From Pelomonas sp. Root405 (GTDB taxonomy: Bacteria; Pseudomonadota; Gammaproteobacteria; Burkholderiales; Burkholderiaceae_C): a DNA stretch of 64,000 nucleotides. The stretch lies in contig NZ_LMDU01000014.1 of assembly GCF_001425165.1 (NCBI RefSeq), forward strand, positions 379,056-443,055, in the 5' to 3' direction. This document shows positions 10,533 through 21,607 of this stretch, piece after piece (position 1 is the stretch's first letter; each line of letters opens with the position of its first letter). Both the position numbers and the translations under genes were made by a program. The notes under the pieces were generated by a model. The model did not search any database and was not told the origin of the DNA. It worked only from the letters and a program-made list of their open reading frames with translations.

Positions 10533-11221
10533 AGTGCTCCTTCCCTGATCCCGATCGCCAAGCGCCGCTGAGCCCAGGCGAAAGCCAGTTCAGAAACAGT
10601 CGTGAACGCCAGGTAGATCAGCGCGACGGCCAGGTAGAAGCTGAAGGGCTCGCGCGTGTTGCCGGCGGCCTGCTGGCCACGCGTCATCAGGTCCGACAGG
10701 CCGATGATGGACACGATGGCCGTGCTCTTGATCAGCACCAGCCAGTTGTTGGAGATGCCCGGCAGCGCATGGCGCAGCATCTGCGGCGCGGTGATGCGCC
10801 ACAACACCTGGCGCGGGCTCATGCCGAAGGCCAGGCCCGCCTCCCGCTGGCCCGGTGCCACGGCCAGGAAGGCGCCGCGGAAGGCCTCGGCGAGATAGGC
10901 GCCGAAGATGAAGCCGATGGTCAGCACGCCGGCGACGAAGGGGTCGATGTCGATGTAGTCCTCATGGCCCAGCATCGGTGCAACGGTGTTGATGGCGAAT
11001 TGGCCACCGTAGAAGACGAGCAGCATCAGCACCAGGTCGGGCACGCCGCGGATCAACGTCGTGTAGACAGCGGCGAGGGCGCGCGCAACACGCGAGCGCG
11101 ACAGTTTGGCCAGCGCCCCGGCGAGGCCCAGCAACGCCGCGATGACGAGCGACGACAGCGCCACGGCCAGCGTGACGGTGGCGCCTTCGAGCAGGCTGGG
11201 CAGAAATCCGTGCAACAACAT
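10529..11221 (-). CDS. aotQ: Polar amino-acid ABC transporter permease (AotQ/HisQ type)
   Basis: A 230-residue inner-membrane permease and partner of the downstream AotM-type subunit. It has the EAFRGAFLAVAPGQREAGLAFGMSPRQVLWRITAPQ coupling loop and the LIRGVPDLVLMLLVFYGGQ segment characteristic of HisQ/ArtQ. Five membrane segments can be counted. The gene is separated from the binding-protein genes by a 139-base spacer holding a dispersed repeat, which may adjust expression between the abundant binding proteins and the membrane components. Confidence 0.92.
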   Translation of the reverse strand: MLLHGFLPSLLEGATVTLAVALSSLVIAALLGLAGALAKLSRSRVARALAAVYTTLIRGVPDLVLMLLVFYGGQFAINTVAPMLGHEDYIDIDPFVAGVLTIGFIFGAYLAEAFRGAFLAVAPGQREAGLAFGMSPRQVLWRITAPQMLRHALPGISNNWLVLIKSTAIVSIIGLSDLMTRGQQAAGNTREPFSFYLAVALIYLAFTTVSELAFAWAQRRLAIGIREGAL

Positions 11222-11274
11222 GTCGGGAATGGGTGACGCTACACGTCGTCCGTCGGGTTGGAGGGAGCGGACCG

Positions 11275-11355
11275 GCGCCGGGCCGCTCCCAAGCCGTCCC
11301 CTCGGAGGACCGACTGGGCGCGCCCGCGTTCAGCGCGGCGGGACCGGGCGAGGGG
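11275..11355 (-). repeat. Dispersed intergenic repeat, short copy
   Basis: A 22-base block (11275-11296) is identical to 13940-13961, and a second block CCGTCCCCTCGG (11294-11305) recurs at 14005-14016. Both are followed by a GGCGAGGGGC/GACGAGGGGC tail. This copy lacks about 45 bases present between the blocks of the longer copy. It sits between the binding-protein and permease genes of one operon. Confidence 0.7.
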
Positions 11356-11360
11356 CCGCA

Positions 11361-12161
11361 TCATCTGGGGGTGACGAGGTCGAAGCTGAAGTAGCGGTCG
11401 TTCAATGACTTGAGGATGCCATTCGCGCGCAGGGCGGCGAGCGCCTCGTCGAGCCGCTTGCCCAGCGAGGCGGCATCGGCCTTGCGCAGGCCGACGCCGA
11501 TGCCCTTGCCGTAGTAGCGCTGGTCCTTGCCAAAGTCGGGCCCCACGAAGCCGAAGCCGCGGCCGTCGGCATGGTTGAGAAAACCGAACTGGGCGATGAC
11601 GGCGTCGACCAGCGTGGCGTCCAGGCGGCCCGATTTCAGGTCCAGGAAGGCCTGGTCCTGCGTCGGATAGCGCAGCACCTGGCTGTCCTTGAACTGCTCG
11701 GCCAGAAAGCGCTCATGGATGGTGCCGCGCTCCACGCCGATGCGCTTGCCCTTCAGGCCGGCGGCGGTCGCCTCCGTGCGCGTGCCGCTGCGCATGACGA
11801 GCCGGGCCGGCGAGAAGTAGTAGGGCGCCGAGAAGGCGATGACCTGCTGGCGCTCAGGCGTGATCGACATCGAGGCCATGATGGCGTCGATCTTGCGCGA
11901 TTGCAGGGCCGGGATCAGGCCGTCGAATTCCTGGATGACGGGCACGCATGGCATGCCCAGGCGCGCACACAGCGCCTGCGCCACGTCGACCTCGAAGCCC
12001 TTCAACTGGCCATCCGTGCCGACCTCGCTGAAGGGCGCATAGCCCACCGCGAAGCCGATGCGCAGGCGCTGGGCCGGTGCGGATGCCGGCTGCGCCCATG
12101 CGGTGGTTGCTGCGGTGGCGGCCAGCAAAGACCCGGCGGCCAGTGCGGAGCGGCGGCGCAT
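11361..12161 (-). CDS. aotJ: Amino-acid ABC transporter substrate-binding protein, second copy
   Basis: A 266-residue periplasmic binding protein (SBP_bac_3, cluster F). The signal peptide covers about residues 1-24 (MRRRSALAAGSLL...AWAQ). Ligand-domain signatures are YAPFSEVGTDGQLKGFEVDVA, IMASMSITPERQQVIAFSAPYY and LDLKSGRLDATLVDA. It is a paralogue of the preceding gene product, with many shared blocks but a divergent tail. The start is taken at the ATG at 12161, which overlaps the upstream stop as TGATG; a GTG one codon earlier is possible. Confidence 0.9.
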   Translation of the reverse strand: MRRRSALAAGSLLAATAATTAWAQPASAPAQRLRIGFAVGYAPFSEVGTDGQLKGFEVDVAQALCARLGMPCVPVIQEFDGLIPALQSRKIDAIMASMSITPERQQVIAFSAPYYFSPARLVMRSGTRTEATAAGLKGKRIGVERGTIHERFLAEQFKDSQVLRYPTQDQAFLDLKSGRLDATLVDAVIAQFGFLNHADGRGFGFVGPDFGKDQRYYGKGIGVGLRKADAASLGKRLDEALAALRANGILKSLNDRYFSFDLVTPR

Positions 12162-12940
12162 CACTTCTTTTGCGGCGTGATGTCGTAGTCGAAGTATTTG
12201 TCGGCCAGCTTCTTGAACGTGCCATTGGCCTGCAGTACGTCGATGGCGGCGTTGAATTTCTTGCCGAGCGTGGCCTCATCGGCCTTGCGCATGCCCACGC
12301 CGGTGCCGACGCCGAAGATCTTGTCGTCCAGGATCGCCGGGCCGGCAAAGGCGAAGCCCTTGCCCTCGGGCTTCTTCAGGAAGCCGAAGTCGGCGGCAGG
12401 TGCGTCCATCAAGGTCGCGTCAAGGCGCCCCGACTTCAAGTCCAGGAAGACCTGATCCTGGCTGCCGTAGCGCACGATCTCGCTCTGCTTGAACATGGCG
12501 GTGGCATAGGTCTCATGCGTCGTGCCCCGCTGCACGCCGATCTTCTTGCCCTTCAGGCTGGCGGCCGTGGGGTCGAGCTTGGCGCCGGCCTTGGCGACGA
12601 GCCGGGCCGGCGTGGCGTAGTAGGGCTTGCTGAACGCGATGACCTTCTGGCGCTCCTCGGTGATGGACACGCTGGCGAAGATGGCGTCGACCTTGCGCGA
12701 CTGCAACGCCGGAATCAGGCCGTCGAAGTCCTGTTGCACCAGCGTGCACTGCGCCTTCATTTCGGCGCAATAGGCCTGCACCAGCTCGATCTCGAAGCCC
12801 TTCAACTTGCCATCGGGGCCAATCTCGGAGAAGGGCGGATAGGCGCCTTCGACACCGATCCGCAGCTTCTTCCATTCGGGGGCTTGGGCCTGGGCCAGCG
12901 AGGCTGCGGTCAGCAGCGCGAGGACGGCAAATCTTTTCAT
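12161..12940 (-). CDS. aotJ: Amino-acid ABC transporter substrate-binding protein, first copy
   Basis: A 259-residue periplasmic binding protein of the lysine/arginine/ornithine/histidine class and first gene of the operon. The signal peptide is MKRFAVLALLTAASLAQAQA. Binding-domain motifs are YPPFSEIGPDGKLKGFEIELV, IFASVSITEERQKVIAFSKPYY and LDLKSGRLDATLMDA. A Cys pair (YCAEMKAQC) matches the conserved disulfide of HisJ/LAO proteins. The ATG at 12940 has a GAGG SD; the ATG four codons upstream has none. Tandem duplication with the next gene suggests that two ligand specificities feed one permease. Confidence 0.92.
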   Translation of the reverse strand: MKRFAVLALLTAASLAQAQAPEWKKLRIGVEGAYPPFSEIGPDGKLKGFEIELVQAYCAEMKAQCTLVQQDFDGLIPALQSRKVDAIFASVSITEERQKVIAFSKPYYATPARLVAKAGAKLDPTAASLKGKKIGVQRGTTHETYATAMFKQSEIVRYGSQDQVFLDLKSGRLDATLMDAPAADFGFLKKPEGKGFAFAGPAILDDKIFGVGTGVGMRKADEATLGKKFNAAIDVLQANGTFKKLADKYFDYDITPQKK

Positions 12941-12966
12941 GTCTAACCTCATAGGTGGGACGTCAA

Positions 12967-13920
12967 TCAGCGGGTGACGGTGGATAGCCAGTCACGCAAG
13001 GCCGCAAGGGTAGCAGCCGGGTCTTCCTCCTGCGGCACATGGCCCAGCTTCGGGAAAACCACCAAATGACTGTTCGGGATGCCCTTCTTGAACTCGCGGC
13101 CCCATTGCGGCGGGATCAGCCGGTCGCGTTCGCCCCAGAGGATGAGCGTGGGCACCTTGATGTCACCCAGGCGTTCGACGGGGCCGGCGCCGAGTTGGTC
13201 CATGCGCCGCATCAGCGCGACCCGGTTGCCCTCGCGGAGCGTCAGCTCGTAATAACGGTCCACCAGTGCGGCAGTGACGCGGCCGGGGTCGCCATAGACA
13301 TCGAGCACGCTGGCCTCGATGGCGCGGCGCGGCAGCAGCCAGCGCATGGGCTCGCGAACCACCGGAATGCGCGCAATGCGAAAGCCCAGCGGCAACGACT
13401 CGGGTGTGAAGTCGAAGCCGGCCGCATCGACCAGCACCAGGCCGGCGACGAGCGCCGGGTCGGCCAGCGCCAGCTGCCAGGCGATCTCGCCGCCCAGCGA
13501 GTTGCCGCCGACGATGGCGCGGCCCACGCCGAGGCGCGACAGCAGGTTGCGCACGAAGGCGATGTAGCGGGCGTTGCTGTAGTCGTGGTCGGCGTTCGGG
13601 CCGGTCAGGCCGAAGCCGGGCAGGTCGAAGCTGATGACGCGGCGGGTTTGTGCCAGCTCGGCCACCCAGCCCTCCCAGGTGTGCAGGCTGGCGCCGGTGC
13701 CGTGGATGAGCACGAGGGGCAGCGGATCGCTGCTCGGCCCTTGGTCGCGGAAGTGCACGAGCTGGCCGTCCAGCTCGACGAAGTCCGACGGCGGCGGCGC
13801 CCAGCGCGCCACCAGGCTGTCCAGCGAGCGGTCGGGCGCCTTGCTGACGGCAAAGCCGAGCGCAGCCAGCATCAGCAGAACGCCGAGGGCCTTCAGGGTG
13901 AAATCGCCAAATCGCATCAT
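12967..13920 (-). CDS. Alpha/beta hydrolase, membrane-anchored
   Basis: A 317-residue alpha/beta-hydrolase with an N-terminal hydrophobic anchor (about residues 9-24). The oxyanion loop is HGTGAS, the nucleophile elbow is GGNSLGGE (Ser141), the acid is in GERDRLIPP and the His is in KLGHVPQEE. The cap region SLPLGFRIARIPVVREPMRWLLPRR is typical of the MhpC-like group. The substrate cannot be told. The start is a tandem ATG pair at 13920/13917. A dispersed repeat separates it from the upstream trhO gene. Confidence 0.85.
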   Translation of the reverse strand: MMRFGDFTLKALGVLLMLAALGFAVSKAPDRSLDSLVARWAPPPSDFVELDGQLVHFRDQGPSSDPLPLVLIHGTGASLHTWEGWVAELAQTRRVISFDLPGFGLTGPNADHDYSNARYIAFVRNLLSRLGVGRAIVGGNSLGGEIAWQLALADPALVAGLVLVDAAGFDFTPESLPLGFRIARIPVVREPMRWLLPRRAIEASVLDVYGDPGRVTAALVDRYYELTLREGNRVALMRRMDQLGAGPVERLGDIKVPTLILWGERDRLIPPQWGREFKKGIPNSHLVVFPKLGHVPQEEDPAATLAALRDWLSTVTR

Positions 13921-13939
13921 GAGTGGTATTTCGGGCCGA

Positions 13940-14046
13940 GCGCCGGGCCGCTCCCAAGCCGGCCCATCTGGCGATGTGCTTGCGGCCCATTGCCGCAAGC
14001 ATCGCCGTCCCCTCGGGGGACCGGCCAAGGTACACCTTGGACGAGG
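13940..14046 (-). repeat. Dispersed intergenic repeat, long copy
   Basis: About 107 bases between the hydrolase and rhodanese genes. It shares a 22-base identical block and the CCGTCCCCTCGG block with the copy at 11275-11355. It holds nested inverted repeats: CTTGCGGC...GCCGCAAG (13979-14000) and CCAAGGT...ACCTTGG (14025-14040). The look is that of a family of palindromic intergenic elements; I recall similar sequences in related Burkholderiales, which a search should confirm. Confidence 0.72.
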
Positions 14047-14050
14047 GGCT

Positions 14051-14791
14051 TCATTCCTGCGGGCTCAGGTCGGCGTTGACGCCCCGGCGGTCGTCGAAGA
14101 CGAAGCAGTTGCCGTGGTAATGCTTGCCGCCGGTGTCCTCAAAGTACTTCAGGATGCCGCCGTCGAGCTGCCAGGCCGGAATGCCCTGATCGGCCAGCAC
14201 CATGGCCGCCTTCTCGCATCGGATGCCGCCGGTGCAGTAGCTGACGACCGTCTTGCCAGCCAGTTCGTCGCGGTGCGCGGCCAGCGCCTCCGGGAAGTCA
14301 CTGAACTTGTCAAGCCGCCAGTCAATGGCGTTGTCGAAGGCGCCCTGGTCGACCTCGAAGCCGTTGCGCGTGTCCAGCAGCACCACCTCGCGGCCGTCGT
14401 CGTCGTGGCCCTGGTCCAGCCACCGTACCAGCGTTGCCGGCGCCAACGCGGGCGCGCGCGGCGCCCGGTCGGGGCGCACCGTGGGCCGGTTCATGCGGAT
14501 GATCTCCGGCTTCACTTTGACCTTCAGGCGCTGGAAGGGCTGCACGTCGCTCCAGCTTTCCTTTGGCGTCAGCGTGGCGAAGCGGGCGTCGGCGCGCAGT
14601 TCGTTCACCCAGGCGTTGACGGCGTCGGCCGGGCCAGCCAGGAAGAGGTTGATGCCCTCCTCGGCGACCAGTACCGTGCCCTTGAGGTCCAGGGCCAACG
14701 CCCGCGCTTCAAGGCGGTCACGCAGCGCTGCCGTGTCGGTCAGCGAGACGAAGAGGTAACAGGAGATGTTGAGGATGGGGCCGGTCTGCAT
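14051..14791 (-). CDS. trhO: tRNA uridine(34) hydroxylase, rhodanese-type
   Basis: A 246-residue YceA/TrhO protein, which in E. coli performs oxygen-dependent 5-hydroxylation of uridine 34 of tRNAs. The N-terminal ferredoxin-like domain (MQTGPILNISCYLFVSL, LVAEEGINLFLAG) precedes a rhodanese domain with the active-site loop SYCTGGIRCEKA (Cys186), the signature of this family. The ATG at 14791 gives the canonical length; the upstream extension would overlap the response-regulator gene. Confidence 0.92.
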   Translation of the reverse strand: MQTGPILNISCYLFVSLTDTAALRDRLEARALALDLKGTVLVAEEGINLFLAGPADAVNAWVNELRADARFATLTPKESWSDVQPFQRLKVKVKPEIIRMNRPTVRPDRAPRAPALAPATLVRWLDQGHDDDGREVVLLDTRNGFEVDQGAFDNAIDWRLDKFSDFPEALAAHRDELAGKTVVSYCTGGIRCEKAAMVLADQGIPAWQLDGGILKYFEDTGGKHYHGNCFVFDDRRGVNADLSPQE

Positions 14792-14814
14792 GAGGCCGCG
14801 GATTATCCGCGGGC

Positions 14815-15929
14815 TCAGTCGGCCCACTGGGACGCGATGCCGCGCACCTCGTCCAGGCAGGCGTTCAGCGCATCGACGACGCGTGGGTCGAAATGACTGC
14901 CGCTGCCGTTGCGGATGAATGCGAGCGCCTCGTCGTGCGTCATGGCCTGCTTATAAGGGCGCACGCTGATCAGCGCGTCGTAGACATCGGCGACCGCCAT
15001 CAGCCGGGCTGACAGCGGGATGGCCTCGCCGGCCAGGCCGTCGGGGTAGCCGCTGCCGTCCCATTTCTCGTGGTGGTGGCGGGCGATCTGCTTGCCGAAG
15101 GTCAGCATCGGGCCGGCATCGTCGCCGAGGCGGTCGATGGCGCGCTGCAGCAGGTCGGCGCCATGCTCGGCGTGCGTCTTCATGACCCGCCATTCGTCGG
15201 GCGAGAGCCTGCCCGGCTTGAGCAGGATGCCGTCGGGGATGGCCACCTTGCCGATGTCGTGCAGCGGCGCCGCCTTGGCGAGTTCGTCGATGGCGTACTC
15301 GGTCAGGTCGGCGGGGCCGTCGGGTTGGGCGGCGATCCAGCGCGCCAGCGTGCGCACGTATTCCTGGGTGCGCTGGATGTGGTTGCCGGTGTCGGCGTCG
15401 CGGAACTCGGCAAGGCCGACCATGACGAACAGCGTCGTGTCGCGCAGGCGCTCGACCTCGCGGCGGCGCGCGTCCAGCTCGTCGCTCAACTGCGCGTTGT
15501 GGCGCAGCAGTTGGTCCTCAGCCAACTTGAGCTGCAGGTGGGTGTGCACCCGCGCCAGCACGGTGGCCGGGTTGAACGGCTTGTGGATGAAGTCGGCGCC
15601 ACCGGCCTCGAAGCCGGCGCTCTCGTCCTCGGGCCGGGTCAGCGCGGTCAGGAAGATGACCGGCACACGGCGCGTGGCCGGGTCGGCCTTCAGCTGGCGG
15701 CACACCTCGTAGCCATCCAGCTCCGGCATCATCACGTCCAGCACGATGAGGTCGGGTGCCTGGCGGCGGCAGATCTCCAGCGCCTTGGCGCCGCTGACGG
15801 CCAGCTGCACGCGGTAGTTGGGCTTGAGCACCTGGGCCAGCAGCGTCAGGTTGGCGGGCGTGTCGTCAACGACGAGCACCGTGGCCTGGGTGGCCTGGCT
15901 GGCGGCAGCGATATCGGGCGGCATCATCG

Positions 15930-15933
<4 letters not shown>
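14815..15933 (-). CDS. Response regulator with HD-GYP output (c-di-GMP phosphodiesterase)
   Basis: A 372-residue two-domain protein. The receiver domain (18-135) has the acidic pair DD (23-24), the phospho-acceptor Asp66 (VLDVMMPELDGYEV) and Lys118. A helical linker leads to an HD-GYP domain with HDIGK (His225-Asp226), HHHEKWDGSGYP (GYP at 295-297) and the distal DVYDAL block, all expected for an active c-di-GMP phosphodiesterase. Its ATG overlaps the stop of the upstream sensor kinase gene by four bases, so it is the likely output of that kinase pair. Confidence 0.93.
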
Positions 15934-17965
<2,032 letters not shown>

Positions 17966-17969
<4 letters not shown>

Positions 17970-20302
17970 GCGCCGCTCTTCAGCGCGAGCGCTGCGGCGT
18001 CGAAGTCCAGCGCCGCCAGGGCGCGGTCCAGGCGCTGCTGCAGCTCGGGCTTCAGGCCGCTGTGCGCGCCATGGGCCTGCCACCAGTCCAGCGCGCGGCT
18101 GTCGCTCTGCGCCAGCAGCTGGTGCAGCTCGTCCAGGTCGCCGGGGCCGGCAACGCGCCGCGCGGGCTCGTCCCAGGGGCGGGCCAGGGTCGCCTGGATC
18201 TCGGCCTGCAGCAAGGCCAGCCCGGCCTCGACGCGGCCCAGCTGCGTGCCGGCACTGGCCGCGTCGGCCGCGCTGGCGCTGCGTTCGAGCGCGAGGGCGA
18301 GCTGATGCAGCGGCTGCGCGCCCAGCGTTGCGGCCAGGCCCTGCAAGGTGTGGGCGGCACGGCGCAATTCGGCCCAGTCGCCGTTGGCCAGCCAGTCGGA
18401 CCAGCCGCCCAGCCCGGCCGCGTATTGGTCGGCAAAGCCCTGCAGCGTGCGCCGGTAGAGCGCCGTCTGGCCGTCGAACCGGCCCAGGCCCAGCCGCACG
18501 TCCAGCGTCAGGCGCTGGGGCGACGACACAGGCGATTCGGGCGGCTCGGGCAGCGGGCGATAGCGCTGCAGTTCACGCACCAGCCGGCCCACGTCCAGCG
18601 GCTTGGCGATGTGGCCCTGCATGCCGGCGGCCATGCATTGGGCACGCTCTTCCGCCAGCGCGTGGGCCGTCATGGCAAGCACGGGGAGGGTGTCGAACTC
18701 GGGCAGCGCGCGCAGGCGGCGCGTGGCGCTGAGGCCGTCGAGTACGGGCATCTGCAGGTCCATCAGCACCAGGTCGTAGGCACCGGGGCCACGCGCCTGC
18801 AGCCGGTCCAGGCCTTCCTGGCCGTTGCCGGCCACGTCGACCTGCGCGCCGCGGCTGCTCAGCAGGCGCAGGGCGATTTCCTGGTTGATGGGATGGTCCT
18901 CGACCAGCAGCACGCGCAGGCCGGCCAGGGACTGCGCATCGACGCCGGCAGGGCGATCCGCGCGTGCGTTGCTGAGCAGGCGTCGCAGTTCCTGGGGCAG
19001 CAGCGGCTTGGGGCAGAGGGCACGGGCGCCGAAGCCGCGTGCCTGCGCCGGCCCTTCGTCGACGCCCGGCGGGCTGAGCACGGCGATGCGCAGGGCCGGG
19101 TAGTCGCGGCGCAGCTGGGCCAGCAGTTCGGCGGCGGTGGCGCCCGGGCCGGGCAGCAGCCAGTCCAGCAGCAGCCAGTCGAACGGCCTGCCGGCCTGGC
19201 GCGCCTCGGCCAGCGCGGCCAGGGTGCCGGCGACGTCGATGCTGGCGCCCAGGCCGGGGCCGAGGCCGAGGTGGCGCAGCAGGGCCAGCGTGGCCTCGCG
19301 GCTTTCTGCTCGTGCCTTGGCCAGCAGCAGGCGCACCGGCTGCAGGGCCGGTGGCGGCGTGCCGGCCGGGTCCAGCGGCAGGGCCAGGCGGATCTCGAAG
19401 CTGCTGCCGCGGCCCGGCTGGCTCTGCACATCCAGCGTGCCGCCCATCAGCTCGACGAGGCGGCGCGTGATCGCCAGGCCCAGGCCCGTGCCGCCGTAGC
19501 GCCGCGGGATCGAGGCGTCGCCCTGCCGGAACTCGCTGAACAGGCCTTCGAGCTGGCCGGCACTCATGCCGATGCCGCTGTCCTGCACGGTGATGCTCAG
19601 CGGTACGCGGCCGTCGGCGTCGCCGGGGTTTGCGGCCAGGCGCAGCAGGACCTCGCCGGCCGGCGTGAACTTGAGCGCGTTGGACAGCAGGTTGACCAGC
19701 ACCTGCTGCAGCCGCAGCGCATCGCCGCGCAGCTGGCCGCGCGCGCCCAGCAGGCTGGCATCCGCCCAATCGCAGATCAGCGCGACGTCGGGGTTGGCAT
19801 GTACCGGCCGCACCAGCTCGATGGCCTGGCCGACCACATCCTCCAGCCGCAACGGCAGCGATTCGATCTCCATGTGGCCGGCCTCGATCTTGGACACGTC
19901 CAGCACGTCGTTGACGAGGCCGAGCAACATGCGCGAGGCCGCATCGGCCTTGGTGAGCAGGTCGCGCTGCTCGGCCGTCAGCGGGGTCTGCAGTGCCAAC
20001 TGCGTCATGCCCATGACGGTGTTCATCGGCGTGCGGATCTCGTGGCTGAGCTGGGCGAGGAAGCGGGTCTTGGCCTCGGTGGCGGCCTGGGTGCTGGCGA
20101 TCAGCGTCCGGCTGTTGTCGGCATGCCGGCGCAGCATGAAGACGCACAGCAGCGGCAGCGGCAACAGCAGGGCGTTGATGACCAGCGCCGCGTCGACGGC
20201 CGCGCCGCCTGTGCTGCGCAGGCTCCAGAGCAGGGCCAGCAGCGCAAGCAGCGCCGCCGAGGCAAACCAGAGAAGGCCGAGCGTGAGCGTGCGCTGGTGC
20301 AT
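17966..20302 (-). CDS. Hybrid sensor histidine kinase with two receivers and Hpt
   Basis: A 778-residue kinase. Two membrane segments (about 8-28 and 36-56) have almost no periplasmic part. HisKA carries His87 ([10 protein letters not shown]) and the ATPase domain ends near 310 with [10 protein letters not shown]. The first receiver-like domain (322-446) has Asp380 but no acidic pair. The second (463-580) is intact, with E468-D469, Asp515 and Lys567. The Hpt domain has His651 (AAHTLQGLAATLGA). A short C-terminal module follows (722-776). It is first in a three-gene overlapping operon ending with the HD-GYP regulator and is divergent from the next signalling genes. Confidence 0.92.
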
Positions 20303-20440
20303 GGGCGGTCGTTGGGAACGGGCCGATTATGGGTGGGGCCGATGGCGCGAATGTGCGACGGAATGCGCGCCTACGCCCTGGGGAAAGCCCCGGGACGACC
20401 TCTGGCGTGCCGCCTGGGCCAGCGGTTATCCTGACCCGCC
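20303..20440. promoter_or_regulatory. Divergent intergenic region of the signalling island
   Basis: 138 bases separate the two oppositely transcribed halves of the signalling cluster and must hold both promoters. GGGGAAAGCCCC forms a short palindrome near 20379-20391. No clear sigma-70 or sigma-54 element or known operator was recognised. Confidence 0.4.
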
Positions 20441-21607
20441 ATGCCCCTCATCCTTGTCGTCGACGACCAGCCGAGCAACATCCACGCGCTCTATCAGCTG
20501 CTGGTGGATGAATGCGAAGTGTCCATGGCCACCAGCGGTGCCGAAGCGCTGGCCTACTGCGCCCAGCAGCTGCCCGACCTGATCCTGCTTGACGTGCTGA
20601 TGCCCGAGATGAGCGGCTACGAGGTCTGCGACCGGCTCAAGGCCGATCCGCGCACCCGCGGCATCCCCGTCATCTTCGTCACCGTGCAGGGCAGCGCCGC
20701 CGACGAGGCCCAGGGTTTTGCCCACGGCGCGGTCGACTACATCCCCAAGCCCTTCGTCGACGTCGTCGTGAAGGCCCGCGTACGCACCCAGCTGGCGCTC
20801 AAGCTCGCGTCCGAGAGCTTCGCGCGCTCGCAGATCGAGCTCTTCCAGCGGGACAAGCTGGCTTCGGTGGGGCGCACCATCGCCGGCATCGCCCAGGAGC
20901 TCAGCTCGCCGCTGGGCAATGCGCTGATCTCGGCCTGCACGCTGCAGGACGACCTGACCCATCTGCGCGGCCTGTCCAACACCAGCACCATCAAGCGTAG
21001 CGACCTGGACAAGCACCTGCGCGTCAGCGAGGAAAGCGTCGGCCTGGTGCTGTCCAACCTGCAGCGCACGCTGTCCATCGTCGACTCCTTCCTGCAATCC
21101 ACGGCCGACAACTTTGGCGACCAGCGCCGCAGCTTCTCGTTGCTTGAGCTGGTGCATGAGGTCGTTGCCAGCCTTGCGTCGGCCCTGGACACCCACAAGG
21201 TCAGCTGCGAGCTCGACGTCGTCGACGACCTGCATCTGCTGAGCTTCCGCGGCGCGCTGGCCAAGGTGCTGACGACGCTGATCCAGAACGCCATCAAGCA
21301 CGCCTACCGCGAAGCCGGCGGCGAGGTCCGCCTGCGTGTGCGCTCGCTGGGCGCTGACCAGCTCGTCGTCACCGTGCAGGACCACGGCGTGGGCATTCCG
21401 CCCGGCATGCTGGGCCGCGTGTTCGACCCGTTCTTCTCGACGCGCTTCGGCAGCAACCGCAGCGAGCCGGGGCTCTACATCGTGCGCAACCTGGTCACGT
21501 TTGCACTGGGCGGCCAGATCCAGGTCGAGTCCACGCCGGGTCTGGGCACGACCGTCAGGCTGACCTTGCCACTCATTTCGCCCGAGGCGCGGCGCGCGGT
21601 GGGCTGA
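20441..21607 (+). CDS. Receiver-histidine kinase-like protein lacking the phospho-acceptor His
   Basis: A 388-residue soluble protein. The N-terminal receiver is intact, with D8-D9, Asp51 (LLDVLMPEMSGYEV) and Lys103. A coiled linker leads to a kinase core. The position that should be His in the IAGIAHEL-type box is Gln152 (IAGIAQELSSPLGN; codon CAG at 20894-20896). The ATPase domain keeps the N-box (Asn283 in IQNAIKHAY) and the D-box (DHGVGIPP), but the second Gly box is degenerate (SEPGLYIV instead of GTGLGL-IV). It probably cannot autophosphorylate and may act as a phosphate sink, scaffold or regulated ATPase partner. Its stop overlaps the ATG of the next gene. Confidence 0.9.
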   Translation: MPLILVVDDQPSNIHALYQLLVDECEVSMATSGAEALAYCAQQLPDLILLDVLMPEMSGYEVCDRLKADPRTRGIPVIFVTVQGSAADEAQGFAHGAVDYIPKPFVDVVVKARVRTQLALKLASESFARSQIELFQRDKLASVGRTIAGIAQELSSPLGNALISACTLQDDLTHLRGLSNTSTIKRSDLDKHLRVSEESVGLVLSNLQRTLSIVDSFLQSTADNFGDQRRSFSLLELVHEVVASLASALDTHKVSCELDVVDDLHLLSFRGALAKVLTTLIQNAIKHAYREAGGEVRLRVRSLGADQLVVTVQDHGVGIPPGMLGRVFDPFFSTRFGSNRSEPGLYIVRNLVTFALGGQIQVESTPGLGTTVRLTLPLISPEARRAVG

